NCBI GenBank assembly: GCA_041797745.1
Contig: JBHBZU010000030.1
Span: forward strand, 1 to 30,505
Reading direction: 5' to 3'
DNA length: 30,505 bases
Source of the DNA: UBA3871 sp041797745
GTDB lineage: Bacteria; Bacillota; Clostridia; Peptostreptococcales; Anaerovoracaceae
The translations under genes and the position numbers were made by a program. Positions 1 through 10,000 of the stretch are shown here, one piece after another. Numbering within the stretch: position 1 is the first letter of the stretch; each line of letters starts with the position of its first letter. Under the pieces are notes generated by a model. That model was not told the origin of the DNA and did no database searches. It saw only the letters and a list, made by a program, of their open reading frames with translations.

Positions 1-249
1 CAGTTTACTAACCGAGTCATAGAGCTCCTGAATCAGAGAAGTGAACCGATGGTGTTCATTCTTTGGGGAGCAAATGCAAGAGCGAAGAAAGAGCTGATTA
101 CTTCACCGCAGCATTTGGTGCTTGAGGGAGCTCATCCATCGCCGCTTTCGGCGCATACGGGTTTCTTTGGCGGAAAGTATTTCAGCAAAACGAACGAATT
201 TCTAAAAGCTCAAGGGCAGGAACCTGTTAATTGGCAGATAAGCGAGTAA
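1..249 (+). CDS. ung: Uracil-DNA glycosylase, C-terminal part (5' end outside window)
   Basis: The reading frame is open from base 1 and ends with TAA at 247-249, so only the last 82 residues are present. Uracil-DNA glycosylase removes uracil from DNA as the first step of base excision repair. The fragment carries the family's C-terminal signature, the minor-groove loop HPSPLSAHTGFFG, followed by the usual FSKTNEFL segment; the histidine that starts this loop is the catalytic His of family 1 enzymes. The frame runs without interruption into the window edge, so a methionine at base 49 would be an internal residue and not the start. It lies 90 bases before valS on the same strand with no clear terminator between, so read-through into valS is possible. 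Family assignment is confident; completeness upstream cannot be judged. Confidence 0.93.
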   Translation, partial: QFTNRVIELLNQRSEPMVFILWGANARAKKELITSPQHLVLEGAHPSPLSAHTGFFGGKYFSKTNEFLKAQGQEPVNWQISE

Positions 250-339
250 TAACATCCAATAAAAAATAAGCATACAACTTTGCAAATAGGAAACAAAAAC
301 GGATTGCACAAATCCAATAAATAAAGAGGAGAAAACAGA

Positions 340-3054
340 ATGGAAAAAAATTTAGCGAAGACTTACGATCCTCATGAATTTGAGGACCGCATATATAACA
401 ACTGGGAAGAAAAGGGCGCTTTCAGAGCAGAGGTAAACCCTGATAAACCCCCTTTTACTATTGTAATGCCACCACCAAATATCACAGGGCAGTTACATAT
501 GGGTCACGCTTTAGACCATTCACTTCAGGACGTGCTTACACGTTGGAAGAGAATGAGAGGCTATGAAGCACTTTGGCTCCCCGGCTCCGACCACGCTTCC
601 ATTGCAACGGAAGTAAAGGTAGTTGAAAAACTAAAGAATGAAGAGCATGTTTCCAAAGAAGATATAGGCAGAGAAGCATTCTTAAAGCGCGCATGGGATT
701 GGAAAAAGGAATACGGCGGTCGCATTACAAAGCAGTGTCGTAAGCTAGGAGACTCATGTGACTGGTCCAGAGAAAGATTTACCATGGACGAGGGCTGCAA
801 TCATGCGGTTAACGAATTTTTTATAAAGCTGTACAACAAGGGTCTGATTTACAAAGGTAACCGTCTCATCAACTGGTGTCCTGTTTGTGGAACCTCTCTT
901 TCCGATGCGGAGGTTGACCATATAGACGAAAACGGTAAGTACTGGTATTTCCGTTACGACGGTAAGGATGGCGGAGACAGCATAGTAGTTGCCACATCAC
1001 GCCCTGAAACCATGTTTGCCGATGAAGCTATCGCGGTTCATCCTGATGATGAAAGATATAAAAACATGATAGGCAAGACAGTTATTTTGCCGTTAATAGA
1101 AAAGGAACTACCTGTTATTGCAGATTCGTATCCGGATCCGGAAAAGGGTACAGGTGCAGTAAAGATTACTCCTGCTCATGACCCTAACGACTTTGAAGTA
1201 GGTGAAAGACACAAGCTTCCAAAGCCGTCCTGCATTAACAAAGACGCTACCATGAATGCTTTAGCAGGAAAGTATGAGGGCATGGATCGTTACGAATGCC
1301 GTAAGGCATGGGTAGCTGACCTTGAAGCTGCGGGACATTTGGTTAAAACGGAAGAAAAGCTTATTCCTGCGGGTCATTGTTACAGATGTCACACCATCAT
1401 TGAGGATATGCTCTCTGACCAGTGGTTCGTAAAGATGGAAGAGCTGGCTAAACCTGCTATTCGAGTAGCGGAAGAGGGGGCACTTCAGCATGTTCCTGCC
1501 AGGTTCGAAAAGATTTATCTGCATTGGCTGGAAAATATCCGCGACTGGTGCATTTCCCGTCAGCTTTGGTGGGGACATCGCATTCCTGCGTATTATTGCG
1601 ACGATTGCGGTGAGCTGGTAGTTTCGGAGACAGCTCCTGCCACCTGCAATAAATGCGGAGGCAGTCACTTTACTCAAGACCCTGATGTATTGGATACATG
1701 GTTCTCTTCGGGACTTTGGCCGTTCTCTACAATGGGATGGCCGGAGAAAACATCTGACCTTGAATACTTCTATCCAACCGATGTGCTGGTTACAGGGTAC
1801 GACATAATCTTTTTCTGGATTGTAAGAATGGTGTTCTCAGCTATGGAAACTATGGGTGAAATTCCTTTTAAGCATGTATATGTACACGGACTTGTAAGGG
1901 ACGCCCAAGGTCGCAAGATGAGTAAATCTTTAGGTAACGGCATAGACCCTCTGGAAGTAATTGAAGAATATGGTGCCGATGCCTTAAGATTCATGCTTAC
2001 AACAGGCATTACCCCGGGTAATGACATGAGATTTGAAGAAGAAAAGCTCAAGGCTGCGAGAAATTTTGCCAACAAGCTATGGAATGCTTCGCGCTTTGCA
2101 ATAATGAATCTTCAAGATGAAGACGGAAACTTCCACCAGCTTGCAGATGATTCCAAGGGGCTTGATTCTATGGCACTTCGCGACGAGGATAAGTGGATTA
2201 TCAGTCGTGTAAATGAAGCTGCCAAATATATAAATAATACTATGGAAAAGTTCGACTTGGCACTTGCAGGTCAGAGGATATTGGACTTAATTTGGGACGA
2301 ATTTTGCGATTGGTACATCGAACTTATAAAGGGAAGACTTTGGTCTTTGGACGAAGAAGACAAGGCTGTAGCCAGATACGTTTTGGTTAGAGTGCTTAAG
2401 GATATGCTAAAACTGCTCCATCCGTTCATGCCTTTTATTACAGAGGAAATTTGGAGCTATCTACCGCATAGTGAGGAAGAAAAGGCGGCAGCAGCTGCTG
2501 ACCGCAATCCTGAAAACTTCCTGATTCGCGCTCCTTTCCCTGAATTTGATGAAAGTCTTATTTTCTCAAAAGAGGTTAAGAAGCTGGAAGCAGCCATGGA
2601 AGCTATTAAGGCGGTAAGAAATATCAGAGTTGAAGCGGAAGCCGCACCGTCAAAGAAACTTTCCGCAGTTATTTTAGCTGAGGGTGATAATCTTGAGACG
2701 ATGAAAGCAGGCGAAAGATACATCAAGGCAATGGCAGGTATTACGGATGTGAAGTTCGTAACAGCTAAAACAGAAATACCTGAAGAAACAATGTCACAGG
2801 TAATAAGCATTGCTGAAATTTATATTCCTTTAGACGATTTAGTGGATTATAAAGCGGAATTTGAAAGACTTTCCAAGGAAAAGACTCGCCTTGAGGGTGA
2901 AGTTTTAAGAGTAGAAAAAATGCTTTCAAATCCGGGGTTTGTAAAAAAGGCTCCGGAAGCTAAAATCGCGGCTGAAAAGGAAAAACAGGCTAAATATCAG
3001 GAAATGCTGGAAAAGGTTATTGACCGACTTGCAATGATTCAGGCTAAACTCTAA
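340..3054 (+). CDS. valS: Valine--tRNA ligase
   Basis: Class Ia aminoacyl-tRNA synthetase that charges tRNA-Val with valine in the cytoplasm. The 904-residue length is typical. The nucleotide-binding HIGH motif is HMGH at residues 53-56 and the second signature is KMSKS at 526-530. Between them lie the editing (CP1) domain and Cys pairs of the CxxC type (for example in CPVCG, CYRC, CDDC and CNKC) that look like zinc-binding knuckles. The C-terminal 60-70 residues, rich in Lys and Glu, form the coiled-coil arm typical of ValRS. A good ribosome binding site, AGAGGAG, lies about 7 bases before the ATG. Many Firmicutes valS genes have a T-box leader, but the 90-base gap here is too short to hold a complete one. 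The folC gene follows after 32 bases, a common pairing in Clostridia and Bacilli. Confidence 0.98.
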   Translation: MEKNLAKTYDPHEFEDRIYNNWEEKGAFRAEVNPDKPPFTIVMPPPNITGQLHMGHALDHSLQDVLTRWKRMRGYEALWLPGSDHASIATEVKVVEKLKNEEHVSKEDIGREAFLKRAWDWKKEYGGRITKQCRKLGDSCDWSRERFTMDEGCNHAVNEFFIKLYNKGLIYKGNRLINWCPVCGTSLSDAEVDHIDENGKYWYFRYDGKDGGDSIVVATSRPETMFADEAIAVHPDDERYKNMIGKTVILPLIEKELPVIADSYPDPEKGTGAVKITPAHDPNDFEVGERHKLPKPSCINKDATMNALAGKYEGMDRYECRKAWVADLEAAGHLVKTEEKLIPAGHCYRCHTIIEDMLSDQWFVKMEELAKPAIRVAEEGALQHVPARFEKIYLHWLENIRDWCISRQLWWGHRIPAYYCDDCGELVVSETAPATCNKCGGSHFTQDPDVLDTWFSSGLWPFSTMGWPEKTSDLEYFYPTDVLVTGYDIIFFWIVRMVFSAMETMGEIPFKHVYVHGLVRDAQGRKMSKSLGNGIDPLEVIEEYGADALRFMLTTGITPGNDMRFEEEKLKAARNFANKLWNASRFAIMNLQDEDGNFHQLADDSKGLDSMALRDEDKWIISRVNEAAKYINNTMEKFDLALAGQRILDLIWDEFCDWYIELIKGRLWSLDEEDKAVARYVLVRVLKDMLKLLHPFMPFITEEIWSYLPHSEEEKAAAAADRNPENFLIRAPFPEFDESLIFSKEVKKLEAAMEAIKAVRNIRVEAEAAPSKKLSAVILAEGDNLETMKAGERYIKAMAGITDVKFVTAKTEIPEETMSQVISIAEIYIPLDDLVDYKAEFERLSKEKTRLEGEVLRVEKMLSNPGFVKKAPEAKIAAEKEKQAKYQEMLEKVIDRLAMIQAKL

Positions 3055-3086
3055 AGCGAATATAATACATATAAAGGGGATTAATT

Positions 3087-4379
3087 ATGAACGCAATAGA
3101 TAAAATTGAAGAATTTGCTAAATTCGGGAGCATTCTGGGACTGGAGAGAATGACAAAGCTCATGGAAAGGCTTGGGAATCCACAGGATGAAATGAAATAC
3201 ATCCATGTAGCAGGCACCAATGGAAAGGGGTCCATCTGCCGTTACATTTACGAAGCTTTGCAGGCCAATGGATATAAGGTGGGTATTTACACCTCGCCTT
3301 TTTTGGAAATATTCAATGAAAGAATCGAATTTAACGGTGCCTATATCAGCGATGAAGAGCTGACGGAAGTAAGCCAAATTGTTTTGGATGAAGTCAGCAA
3401 GATGGTAGACGAGGGTGAGGCGTCTCCCACAGAATTTGAAGTTATTACAGCAATAGCTTTCCTTTATTTTGCAAAGAAAGAAGCGGACTTCGTTGTACTT
3501 GAGGTGGGGCTTGGGGGTATCGGCGATTCCACCAACATCATAAAAAATCCTTTGGTTACCGTAATTGCATCCATTTCTTTAGATCATATGGATAGGCTTG
3601 GGAACACCATAGCTGAAATTGCCGGTGAAAAAGCAGGTATTATTAAGGAAGCTGTTCCGGTTGTAACAAGTGCCAAAGAGGATGAAGCCTTAAAGGTTAT
3701 TGCTCGTAAAGCCTATGAAAAGGGATGTACTTTATATGACATCGGTAAGATTAAGGTAGGAGACATTCAAAGAGACCTTAAGGGAACTAAATTTTCTACG
3801 GTGATTGATGGAACCGAATATTCAGATGTGAAAATTTCAATGTTAGGAGATCACCAGATTGAAAATGCTATGGCAGCCCTTACCGCTTTGGAAGTTATGC
3901 GTAAGGCAGGACAGATTCGCATAGAAAGAACCAAACTTTACCAGGGTCTTTACCGTGCAAAGCAGATTGGACGATTTGAAATCATGGAAGAAAAGCCTTA
4001 CGTGATTTTAGACGGGGCTCACAATGAAGACGGAACCAGAGCATTAAGGGAAACCGTATCCAAGTTCTTTGCAGGAAAAAAGATTTTAATGGCCTGTGGT
4101 ATGTTAAAGGATAAAGACACTAATAAAATTATCGAGAACTTCTCATCCTTTGCAACAGCCTTTGCCATTACAGAGCCTGACAATGACAGAAAACTTTCCA
4201 CACAGGAACTGGAAAAGCTATTGGAAAGTAAAGGTCTTAATTGCTTGTTTGCAGGTACACCAACCAGGATGTGCCAATATGTAAAGGAGCATAAGTCGGA
4301 GTATGATGCAGTTATTTTTGCCGGTTCATTATATTTAATTGGAGAAATTCGAGGTATCGTAAAAAAATGGGAACAATAG
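3087..4379 (+). CDS. folC: Folylpolyglutamate synthase / dihydrofolate synthase
   Basis: Mur-ligase-family enzyme that adds glutamate to folates (and usually also makes dihydrofolate from dihydropteroate), using ATP. The 430-residue length is normal. The P-loop is GTNGKGS at residues 43-49. It is followed by the family segments TSPFLEIFNERI, EVGLGG(I)GDSTN and SLDHMDRLGNTIAEIAGEKAGIIK, the last holding the lysine that is carbamylated in many members. The C-terminal half has the ILDGAHN motif of the second domain. The ATG is preceded by AAAGGGG. Its 3' end overlaps the start of the lipid kinase gene by 13 bases, which points to translational coupling. I cannot tell from sequence whether both activities are present; single-copy Firmicutes FolC proteins often are bifunctional. 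Confidence 0.96.
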   Translation: MNAIDKIEEFAKFGSILGLERMTKLMERLGNPQDEMKYIHVAGTNGKGSICRYIYEALQANGYKVGIYTSPFLEIFNERIEFNGAYISDEELTEVSQIVLDEVSKMVDEGEASPTEFEVITAIAFLYFAKKEADFVVLEVGLGGIGDSTNIIKNPLVTVIASISLDHMDRLGNTIAEIAGEKAGIIKEAVPVVTSAKEDEALKVIARKAYEKGCTLYDIGKIKVGDIQRDLKGTKFSTVIDGTEYSDVKISMLGDHQIENAMAALTALEVMRKAGQIRIERTKLYQGLYRAKQIGRFEIMEEKPYVILDGAHNEDGTRALRETVSKFFAGKKILMACGMLKDKDTNKIIENFSSFATAFAITEPDNDRKLSTQELEKLLESKGLNCLFAGTPTRMCQYVKEHKSEYDAVIFAGSLYLIGEIRGIVKKWEQ

Positions 4380-5278
4380 AAAATTATCGTAAGATTTTAT
4401 TGGTATACAATCCTTTTTCAGGCAACGGAATGTTTGCCAGCCATTTGGACCATATCATAGAACGCTGTCAGAAAGAGGGATATGAAGTTCTTCCTATAAG
4501 AGGAGCCAGAAGTGAGCTGGTTGAAGCGGTGTTTGAAGAGTTTCAAAACTCCGGAATTGATAAAATCATTATTGCAGGCGGAGATGGAACCATTAACATT
4601 GTTGTAAATTACATGGTAAAGCACAATGTAAATGTTCCTGTGTCCATATTTCCATCAGGTACAGCCAATGACTTTGCTTACTATTTGGAACTGCCAAGCG
4701 ATATCAACAGTATGCTGGATATAACTTTCGGAGGTAAATACACCTATGCAGATGTGGCAAACTGCAACGGCAGATGCTATATCAATGTGGCAGCAATGGG
4801 TAATATGGTTGATGTATCCCAAAAGACCGACCCGAATTTAAAAAACACTTTAGGCGTTTTAGCCTATTACATGAAAGGCGCTTCCGAAATCACCAAGTTA
4901 AAGCCTCTTAAGGTAAAACTTACTACACCTGAAAGAGTATATGACGAAGAAATGTATTTCATGCTTGTAATGAACGGTTGCTCTGCGGGGGGCTTCAAGA
5001 ACGTTTCGCCGGATTCCGACATTTCGGACGGGCTTTTGGATGTGCTGCTTTTCAGAGATATGACTTTTGTTGAAATGTTGCCGCTCTTTATTGAGGTGCT
5101 TAAGGGAAGTCATCAGGAAAATAGAAATGTTATTCATTTTAAGACAAACGAGCTTCTGATTGAGTCTGCTGAAGATATTCCTACAGATGTTGACGGTGAG
5201 CACGGTGAGAGGTTCCCGCTGAAGTTTACAGTATTACCTAGAAGATTAAAGGTAACTACCAAAGAGAATGATATTTAA
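4367..5278 (+). CDS. Diacylglycerol kinase family lipid kinase (YegS/BmrU type)
   Basis: Soluble lipid kinase of the DAGK catalytic family, 303 residues. Motifs in order are NPFSGNG at 15-21, the nucleotide-binding GGDGT at 71-75 and SGTANDF at 97-103, all characteristic of this fold. Members such as DgkB recycle diacylglycerol to phosphatidic acid; others phosphorylate different lipids, so the exact substrate is not settled by the sequence. The neighbouring plsX and the later plsY, both phospholipid-synthesis genes, make diacylglycerol a reasonable guess. The start ATG lies inside the last codons of folC (13-base overlap), and the upstream AAAAAA stretch gives only a weak ribosome binding site, so coupled translation with folC is likely. 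The plsX gene starts 13 bases after the stop. Confidence 0.9.
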   Translation: MGTIENYRKILLVYNPFSGNGMFASHLDHIIERCQKEGYEVLPIRGARSELVEAVFEEFQNSGIDKIIIAGGDGTINIVVNYMVKHNVNVPVSIFPSGTANDFAYYLELPSDINSMLDITFGGKYTYADVANCNGRCYINVAAMGNMVDVSQKTDPNLKNTLGVLAYYMKGASEITKLKPLKVKLTTPERVYDEEMYFMLVMNGCSAGGFKNVSPDSDISDGLLDVLLFRDMTFVEMLPLFIEVLKGSHQENRNVIHFKTNELLIESAEDIPTDVDGEHGERFPLKFTVLPRRLKVTTKENDI

Positions 5279-5291
5279 TCGGGAGGTACGT

Positions 5292-6338
5292 ATGAGAATA
5301 TTGATTGATGGAATGGGAGGCGACAATGCGCCTAAGGAAATAGTTAAAGGGGCTTTGTGGGCAGCTAAAGAAATCAGTGATGAAATCATCATATTAGGTA
5401 ACGAGGAAGAACTTAAAGAAGAATTGTCTCTTTACGAATATGACCGCAGTCAGATTAAGCTTCGTCCTACTACTGAGGTTATTACAGGAGAAGATTCTCC
5501 AGTAAAGGCGGTTCGCCGCAAGAAAGACAGTTCCATGGTGGTGGGTATTGAAATGATTAAAAACGGAGAGGGAGATGTCTTTATTTCTGCCGGAAACACC
5601 GGAGCTTTAATGGCAGGCTCAACTCTCATTTTAGGAAGAATAGCAGGAATCGAAAGACCGGCTTTGGCAAGCGTATATCCTATTTTGGGAGGAGAGGCGT
5701 CGCTGCTTGTTGACGCCGGCGCCAATGCTGATTGCAGACCGTCAAATCTTTTAGAGTTCGGTACCATGGGTAGCGTTTACATGGAAAAAGTAATAGGCCG
5801 CAAAAACCCAAAAGTTGGACTTGTAAACTTAGGAACCGAAGAGGGTAAGGGAAACACTCTTATGAAAGAGACCTTTGGTCTTCTAAAAAAGGCTGATATT
5901 AATTTTGTGGGAAATGTAGAAGCAAGAGAGCTACCTACGGGAATTTGCGATGTCATAGTTTGCGACGGCTTTACAGGAAACATTATTCTTAAGCTCACAG
6001 AGGGTATGGCTTGGCGGATTCTCAAGCTGGTTAAGAAAAAATTTACAGAGGGCGCAATGGCTAAACTCGGTGCAGCGCTTCTGCTGAAAAAGATTAAGGA
6101 ACTTAAAGGCGAGTTTGATTACTCTGAATATGGCGGAGCACCGATTTTAGGTGTAACTGGCCCCGTAATTAAAATGCACGGCTCTTCAGCTGCAAACAGC
6201 GTGAAGAATACGATTTTAAAAGGAATACCTTATGCCAGTGAAAACGTTATTGGTATAATTTCCGCAGAAATGGAAAAACTTTCCGAAAATATTTCAGAAG
6301 ATATTTTAGAAACAAAGGACGGAGAGGAGAATCAGTAA
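5292..6338 (+). CDS. plsX: Phosphate acyltransferase PlsX
   Basis: Converts acyl-ACP and phosphate to acyl phosphate, the acyl donor used by PlsY, in phospholipid synthesis. It is a peripheral membrane enzyme. The N-terminus MRILIDGMGGDNAP is the classical PlsX start, and the protein continues with GNTGALMA, ERPALASVYP and DAGAN-type segments; 348 residues is the usual length. An ATG 24 bases upstream (5268) is in frame, but it overlaps the previous gene and lacks a ribosome binding site, whereas GGGAGG sits 6-11 bases before the ATG at 5292; I therefore chose 5292. The stop is directly followed by the TTG start of rnc. In many Firmicutes fabD/fabG/acpP lie between plsX and rnc; they are absent here. 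PlsY, its partner, is at the end of the same gene run. Confidence 0.97.
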   Translation: MRILIDGMGGDNAPKEIVKGALWAAKEISDEIIILGNEEELKEELSLYEYDRSQIKLRPTTEVITGEDSPVKAVRRKKDSSMVVGIEMIKNGEGDVFISAGNTGALMAGSTLILGRIAGIERPALASVYPILGGEASLLVDAGANADCRPSNLLEFGTMGSVYMEKVIGRKNPKVGLVNLGTEEGKGNTLMKETFGLLKKADINFVGNVEARELPTGICDVIVCDGFTGNIILKLTEGMAWRILKLVKKKFTEGAMAKLGAALLLKKIKELKGEFDYSEYGGAPILGVTGPVIKMHGSSAANSVKNTILKGIPYASENVIGIISAEMEKLSENISEDILETKDGEENQ

Positions 6339-7031
6339 TTGAATACTTTAGATTTTGAATCTGTAATAGGATATACATTTAAGGATAAAGAATTACTGCA
6401 AAGAGCATTGACTCACAGCTCGTTTCTTTCACAGGGTAAAAACAGAGCTAAATATAATAACGAGCGTTTGGAGTTCTTGGGAGACGCCTTTTTCGATGCC
6501 ATAGCAGGAGTAGAGATTTGCCGAAAAATGCCAAATGTTGAAGAGGGTATTCTTACCAAAACCCGTGCAATAGTGGTTTGTGAAGCGTCTTTGGCTAAAC
6601 AGGGCGAAAAGCTGAGAATCGGTCAGTATATGAGAATGGGCAGGGGAGAAGCGGAAAGCGGTGGAAGAACAAGACCCTCCATTGTGGCAGACGCCATGGA
6701 AGCGGTTATCGGTGCACTGTTTTTGGACGGCGGTTATAAGGCTGCCGAAGAATTTGTCGTAAAAAACTTTATTGAAACCATTGATTTGGCAGTTCAAGGT
6801 AAAATTTTTTCGGACTATAAGACCAAGCTTCAGGAAAAGGTACCCGCAGGAACTCAAAACCAGTTGAAGTATGTGGTAACCAATGAAGAGGGGCCTGCTC
6901 ATGATAAAGTTTTTTATGTTGACGTAAGATATCAGGGAACAACGGTTGGTCAGGGCATAGGCAAGAGTAAAAAAGAGGCGGAAGTTAATGCCGCAAAACA
7001 GGCAATAGAAAGAGGAATCAATGTACTTTAA
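6339..7031 (+). CDS. rnc: Ribonuclease III
   Basis: Double-strand-specific endoribonuclease that processes rRNA precursors and structured mRNAs. Length 230 residues. The signature ERLEFLGD lies at residues 42-49, with the expected catalytic acids E45 and D49; the second acidic pair is D118 and E121 in the segment DAMEAVIGA. A double-stranded RNA-binding domain follows from about residue 160 (DYKTKLQE) to the end (KSKKEAEVNAAKQAIE). The start is a TTG immediately after the plsX stop codon, with GGAGAGGAGA ending 8 bases before it; no ATG or GTG fits as well, because the N-terminal segment before the first family block would be lost. The 3' end overlaps smc by 11 bases. The rnc-smc-ftsY order is standard for Firmicutes. 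Confidence 0.97.
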   Translation: MNTLDFESVIGYTFKDKELLQRALTHSSFLSQGKNRAKYNNERLEFLGDAFFDAIAGVEICRKMPNVEEGILTKTRAIVVCEASLAKQGEKLRIGQYMRMGRGEAESGGRTRPSIVADAMEAVIGALFLDGGYKAAEEFVVKNFIETIDLAVQGKIFSDYKTKLQEKVPAGTQNQLKYVVTNEEGPAHDKVFYVDVRYQGTTVGQGIGKSKKEAEVNAAKQAIERGINVL

Positions 7032-10000
7032 GAAGTTAGATATGCACGGCTTTAAGTCATTTGCAGAGCCGGTTAGCATTGAATTTCATAACGGAATAAC
7101 ATGTATTGTAGGACCTAACGGTAGCGGTAAGAGCAATATCTCCGACGCGGTTAGATGGGTATTAGGTGAACAGTCCCCTAAAGCGCTTCGTGGCGGCAAG
7201 ATGGATGAAATCATCTTTGCTGGCACTGCCAACCGAAAGTCAAGGGGCATGGCGGAGGTAACTTTAACCATTGACAATAGTGACGGAAGCCTTGACACAC
7301 CCTATACGGAAGTAGCAATTACCAGAAGAATGTACCGTTCCGGTGAAAGCGAATACCTTATTAACGGCAACCATTGCAGGCTAAAGGACATTCGTGAACT
7401 CATCATGGATACGGGAATCGGTGTAGACGGATATTCGCTCATAGGACAGGGAAAGATTGCCGACATCGTAGCCAATAAGACGGAAAGCCGCAGGGAAATC
7501 TTTGAGGAAGCTGCGGGTATTGTCATGTACCGTACTAAAAAGGCGGAGTCTGAAAAGAAACTGGCAGCCGCAAACCAAAATTTAGAGCGTGTAAACGATG
7601 TTGTGGCGGAAATCGAGGGTCGTATCGACAACTTGAGGGCAGACAGCATTAAGGCTAAAGAGTATGTAGAACTTCGAGATAAATACAAAGAATTAGAAAT
7701 AAATATCACTCTGCAAAAAATTGAGAACCTTGATATGAACAATGAATATCTTAAGGATGACATCAATGAAACGGATGCAGAGATTGAAGCATTAAATGAC
7801 GCAAAGACTGAAATTGATCAGGCTGTAGCTGAAAACAGACTCAGGTCTGAAAGTCTGGAAGAGCTTTATAGCGAATCCAACAGGAAGCTTATGGCAAGCA
7901 TTGACGAAATTAATATGCTGAACAATAAAAGTCAGGTAAACAACGAAAAACTTACCGCCATTGATCATAATATCGAAAGACTCACAAAAGAAATCGAGGA
8001 ATCGGGAGAAAAGCTGGAGCGGGAAAAGGCGGGAGCCGTAGAGTTTGCAAAGACTAAAGATGGAGTGGATACCAAGCTGGCAGCCTTGAACGCTGTATTA
8101 AAGGAAAAAATTAATCTTCAGGCGGAAGCGGTGGCTGAAAATGCCGCACAGGTTCAAAAGATTGACAGCATGAAAAATGAGATTTTCTCACTTCATAGCC
8201 TTTGCGCAGAAAAGAAAGCTGAAATTACCAGCATGGAGGGTTTGAAAAGCAACCTTGACAGAAGAAGAACTTCACTTTGTGAAGAATTGACACGTTCAGG
8301 CAGTGAAAAGGAAGAGGTACTCAGGGCACAGGAAACAGCTAAAGAAGAAATCAAAACCTTAGAAAAAAGATTTGATACTCTTATAAATGAGAGCAGAGAA
8401 AAGAAAGCTGTTTATCTTGATAAATTAAATAAGGAAAGACAACTTTCAAAGGAGCTGGAAGAGGCAAGATTAAGCTATGGTCAGCTTTCTGCGCGTAAAA
8501 AGACTATTGAGGAAATGGAAAGCAATTATGAGGGTTATAACGGAGCGGTTAAGTTCGTTATGCGTTCAGGTTTTTCAGGCATACAAGGGGTAGTTGCAGA
8601 ACTTATGAGCGTACCTGAGGGCTTTGAGACTGCCGTTGAAACAGCTCTTGGAGGCAGCTTACAGAATGTGGTTTGCCAAAAGGACAAAGACGCCAAGTTT
8701 GTTATTGAACAGCTGAAGAAAAATAAGGCAGGTCGTCTTACTTTTCTACCTATGGAGTCTGTCAAAGGAAGAGGAAGTCAGGACAACAGCCTCTCCAAAG
8801 AAGCAGGCTTTAAGGGCTATGGCGTTGATTGTATCAGCTTCGATGAAAAGTACAGAGGGATTTTTGAATATCTTCTTGGAAGAGTAGCGGTAGTGGACAG
8901 CATGGAGCATGCCATAAGCCTTTCCAAAAAGGCAGGCGGCGCCATTAGATTTGTTACCCTTGAGGGTGAAATAATCAATGCCGGCGGTGCTATTACCGGT
9001 GGTAAATATAAAAACAATACAGCCAATCTTTTGGAGAGAAAGGCTGAAATTGCTAAATTGGAAGAAAGCATACAAAAACTGAAAACTGTCAGAGATAACA
9101 GTCTTTCCGTTTTGGAAAAGGTAAGGGAAGAAATAGGCAGATACAGTGAAGAAGCGGAAGCTTTAAGTAACAGGAGCAGAGAAACGGAGGTAAAACTTCT
9201 TACCTGCAAAAATCAATTAGAAGTTCTGGAAAGTGTCATTGCGGACAATGCCTCTGACGACCAAAAACGAGAGAAAGAGCTGAAAAGCATTGATACTGAA
9301 AAGCAAGGGGCTGATAAACTGATTGCTCAAATCAATCAGGAGATTGCAGCTGCGCAGGATAAGATTGGTCTTTTAGAAGAAAATATCAAGGCAGAGGTTA
9401 AAGCTAATGAAGTGCAGAAAGTCAGACTTGAAGCAATTAGCGAAGAAATAACCGGAGCGCGCATTGATGTAACGGCAGCCGAGGGTGAGAAGAATGCGGC
9501 GGATCAGATGGCACAGCGCATTCAGGGAGAAATTGACCTTTTGGAAGCCCAAATAGAAATTAAAAAGAATGAAAGAGAGGCGCTTTTAGAGCAGCGAACT
9601 TCCCTTACAGGTGAGTTAAATGTTGACGAAATTGTAAGAGATAAAGAGACTGCCAGAAGGAAGCTGGAAGATTATATTGCAGAGCTTGCAGAGGAAAAGG
9701 CAACTGTTACGGCAGGGCTTAATGCGGACTTTGCAAGAAAAGACGAGATTGATGAAAAACTTAAAGGGCTTCAAGACAAGAAGTTCCAATTAGAATTAAA
9801 GCAGGGTAAACAGGAAACTCAACTGGAAAACTTTAAAGAACGCCTTTGGAACGAGTTTGAGGTTACCTATCTTCAAGCTATGGAATTTAAAAAGCACGGC
9901 TTTAATATGGCAGGTGCTGAACGTGAATCCCGTAAGATTAATTCTCGTATGAAAGAACTTGGGGAAGTAAATATCGGGGCTATTAAGGAATATGCCTCTG

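Noticed and set aside
250..339. T-box leader upstream of valS
   Set aside because: The gap is 90 bases; a T-box needs more space, and no specifier or terminator/antiterminator pair is visible.
6429..7079. Minus-strand ORF of 216 codons opposite rnc
   Set aside because: Shadow of rnc, with no conserved motif and no start context.
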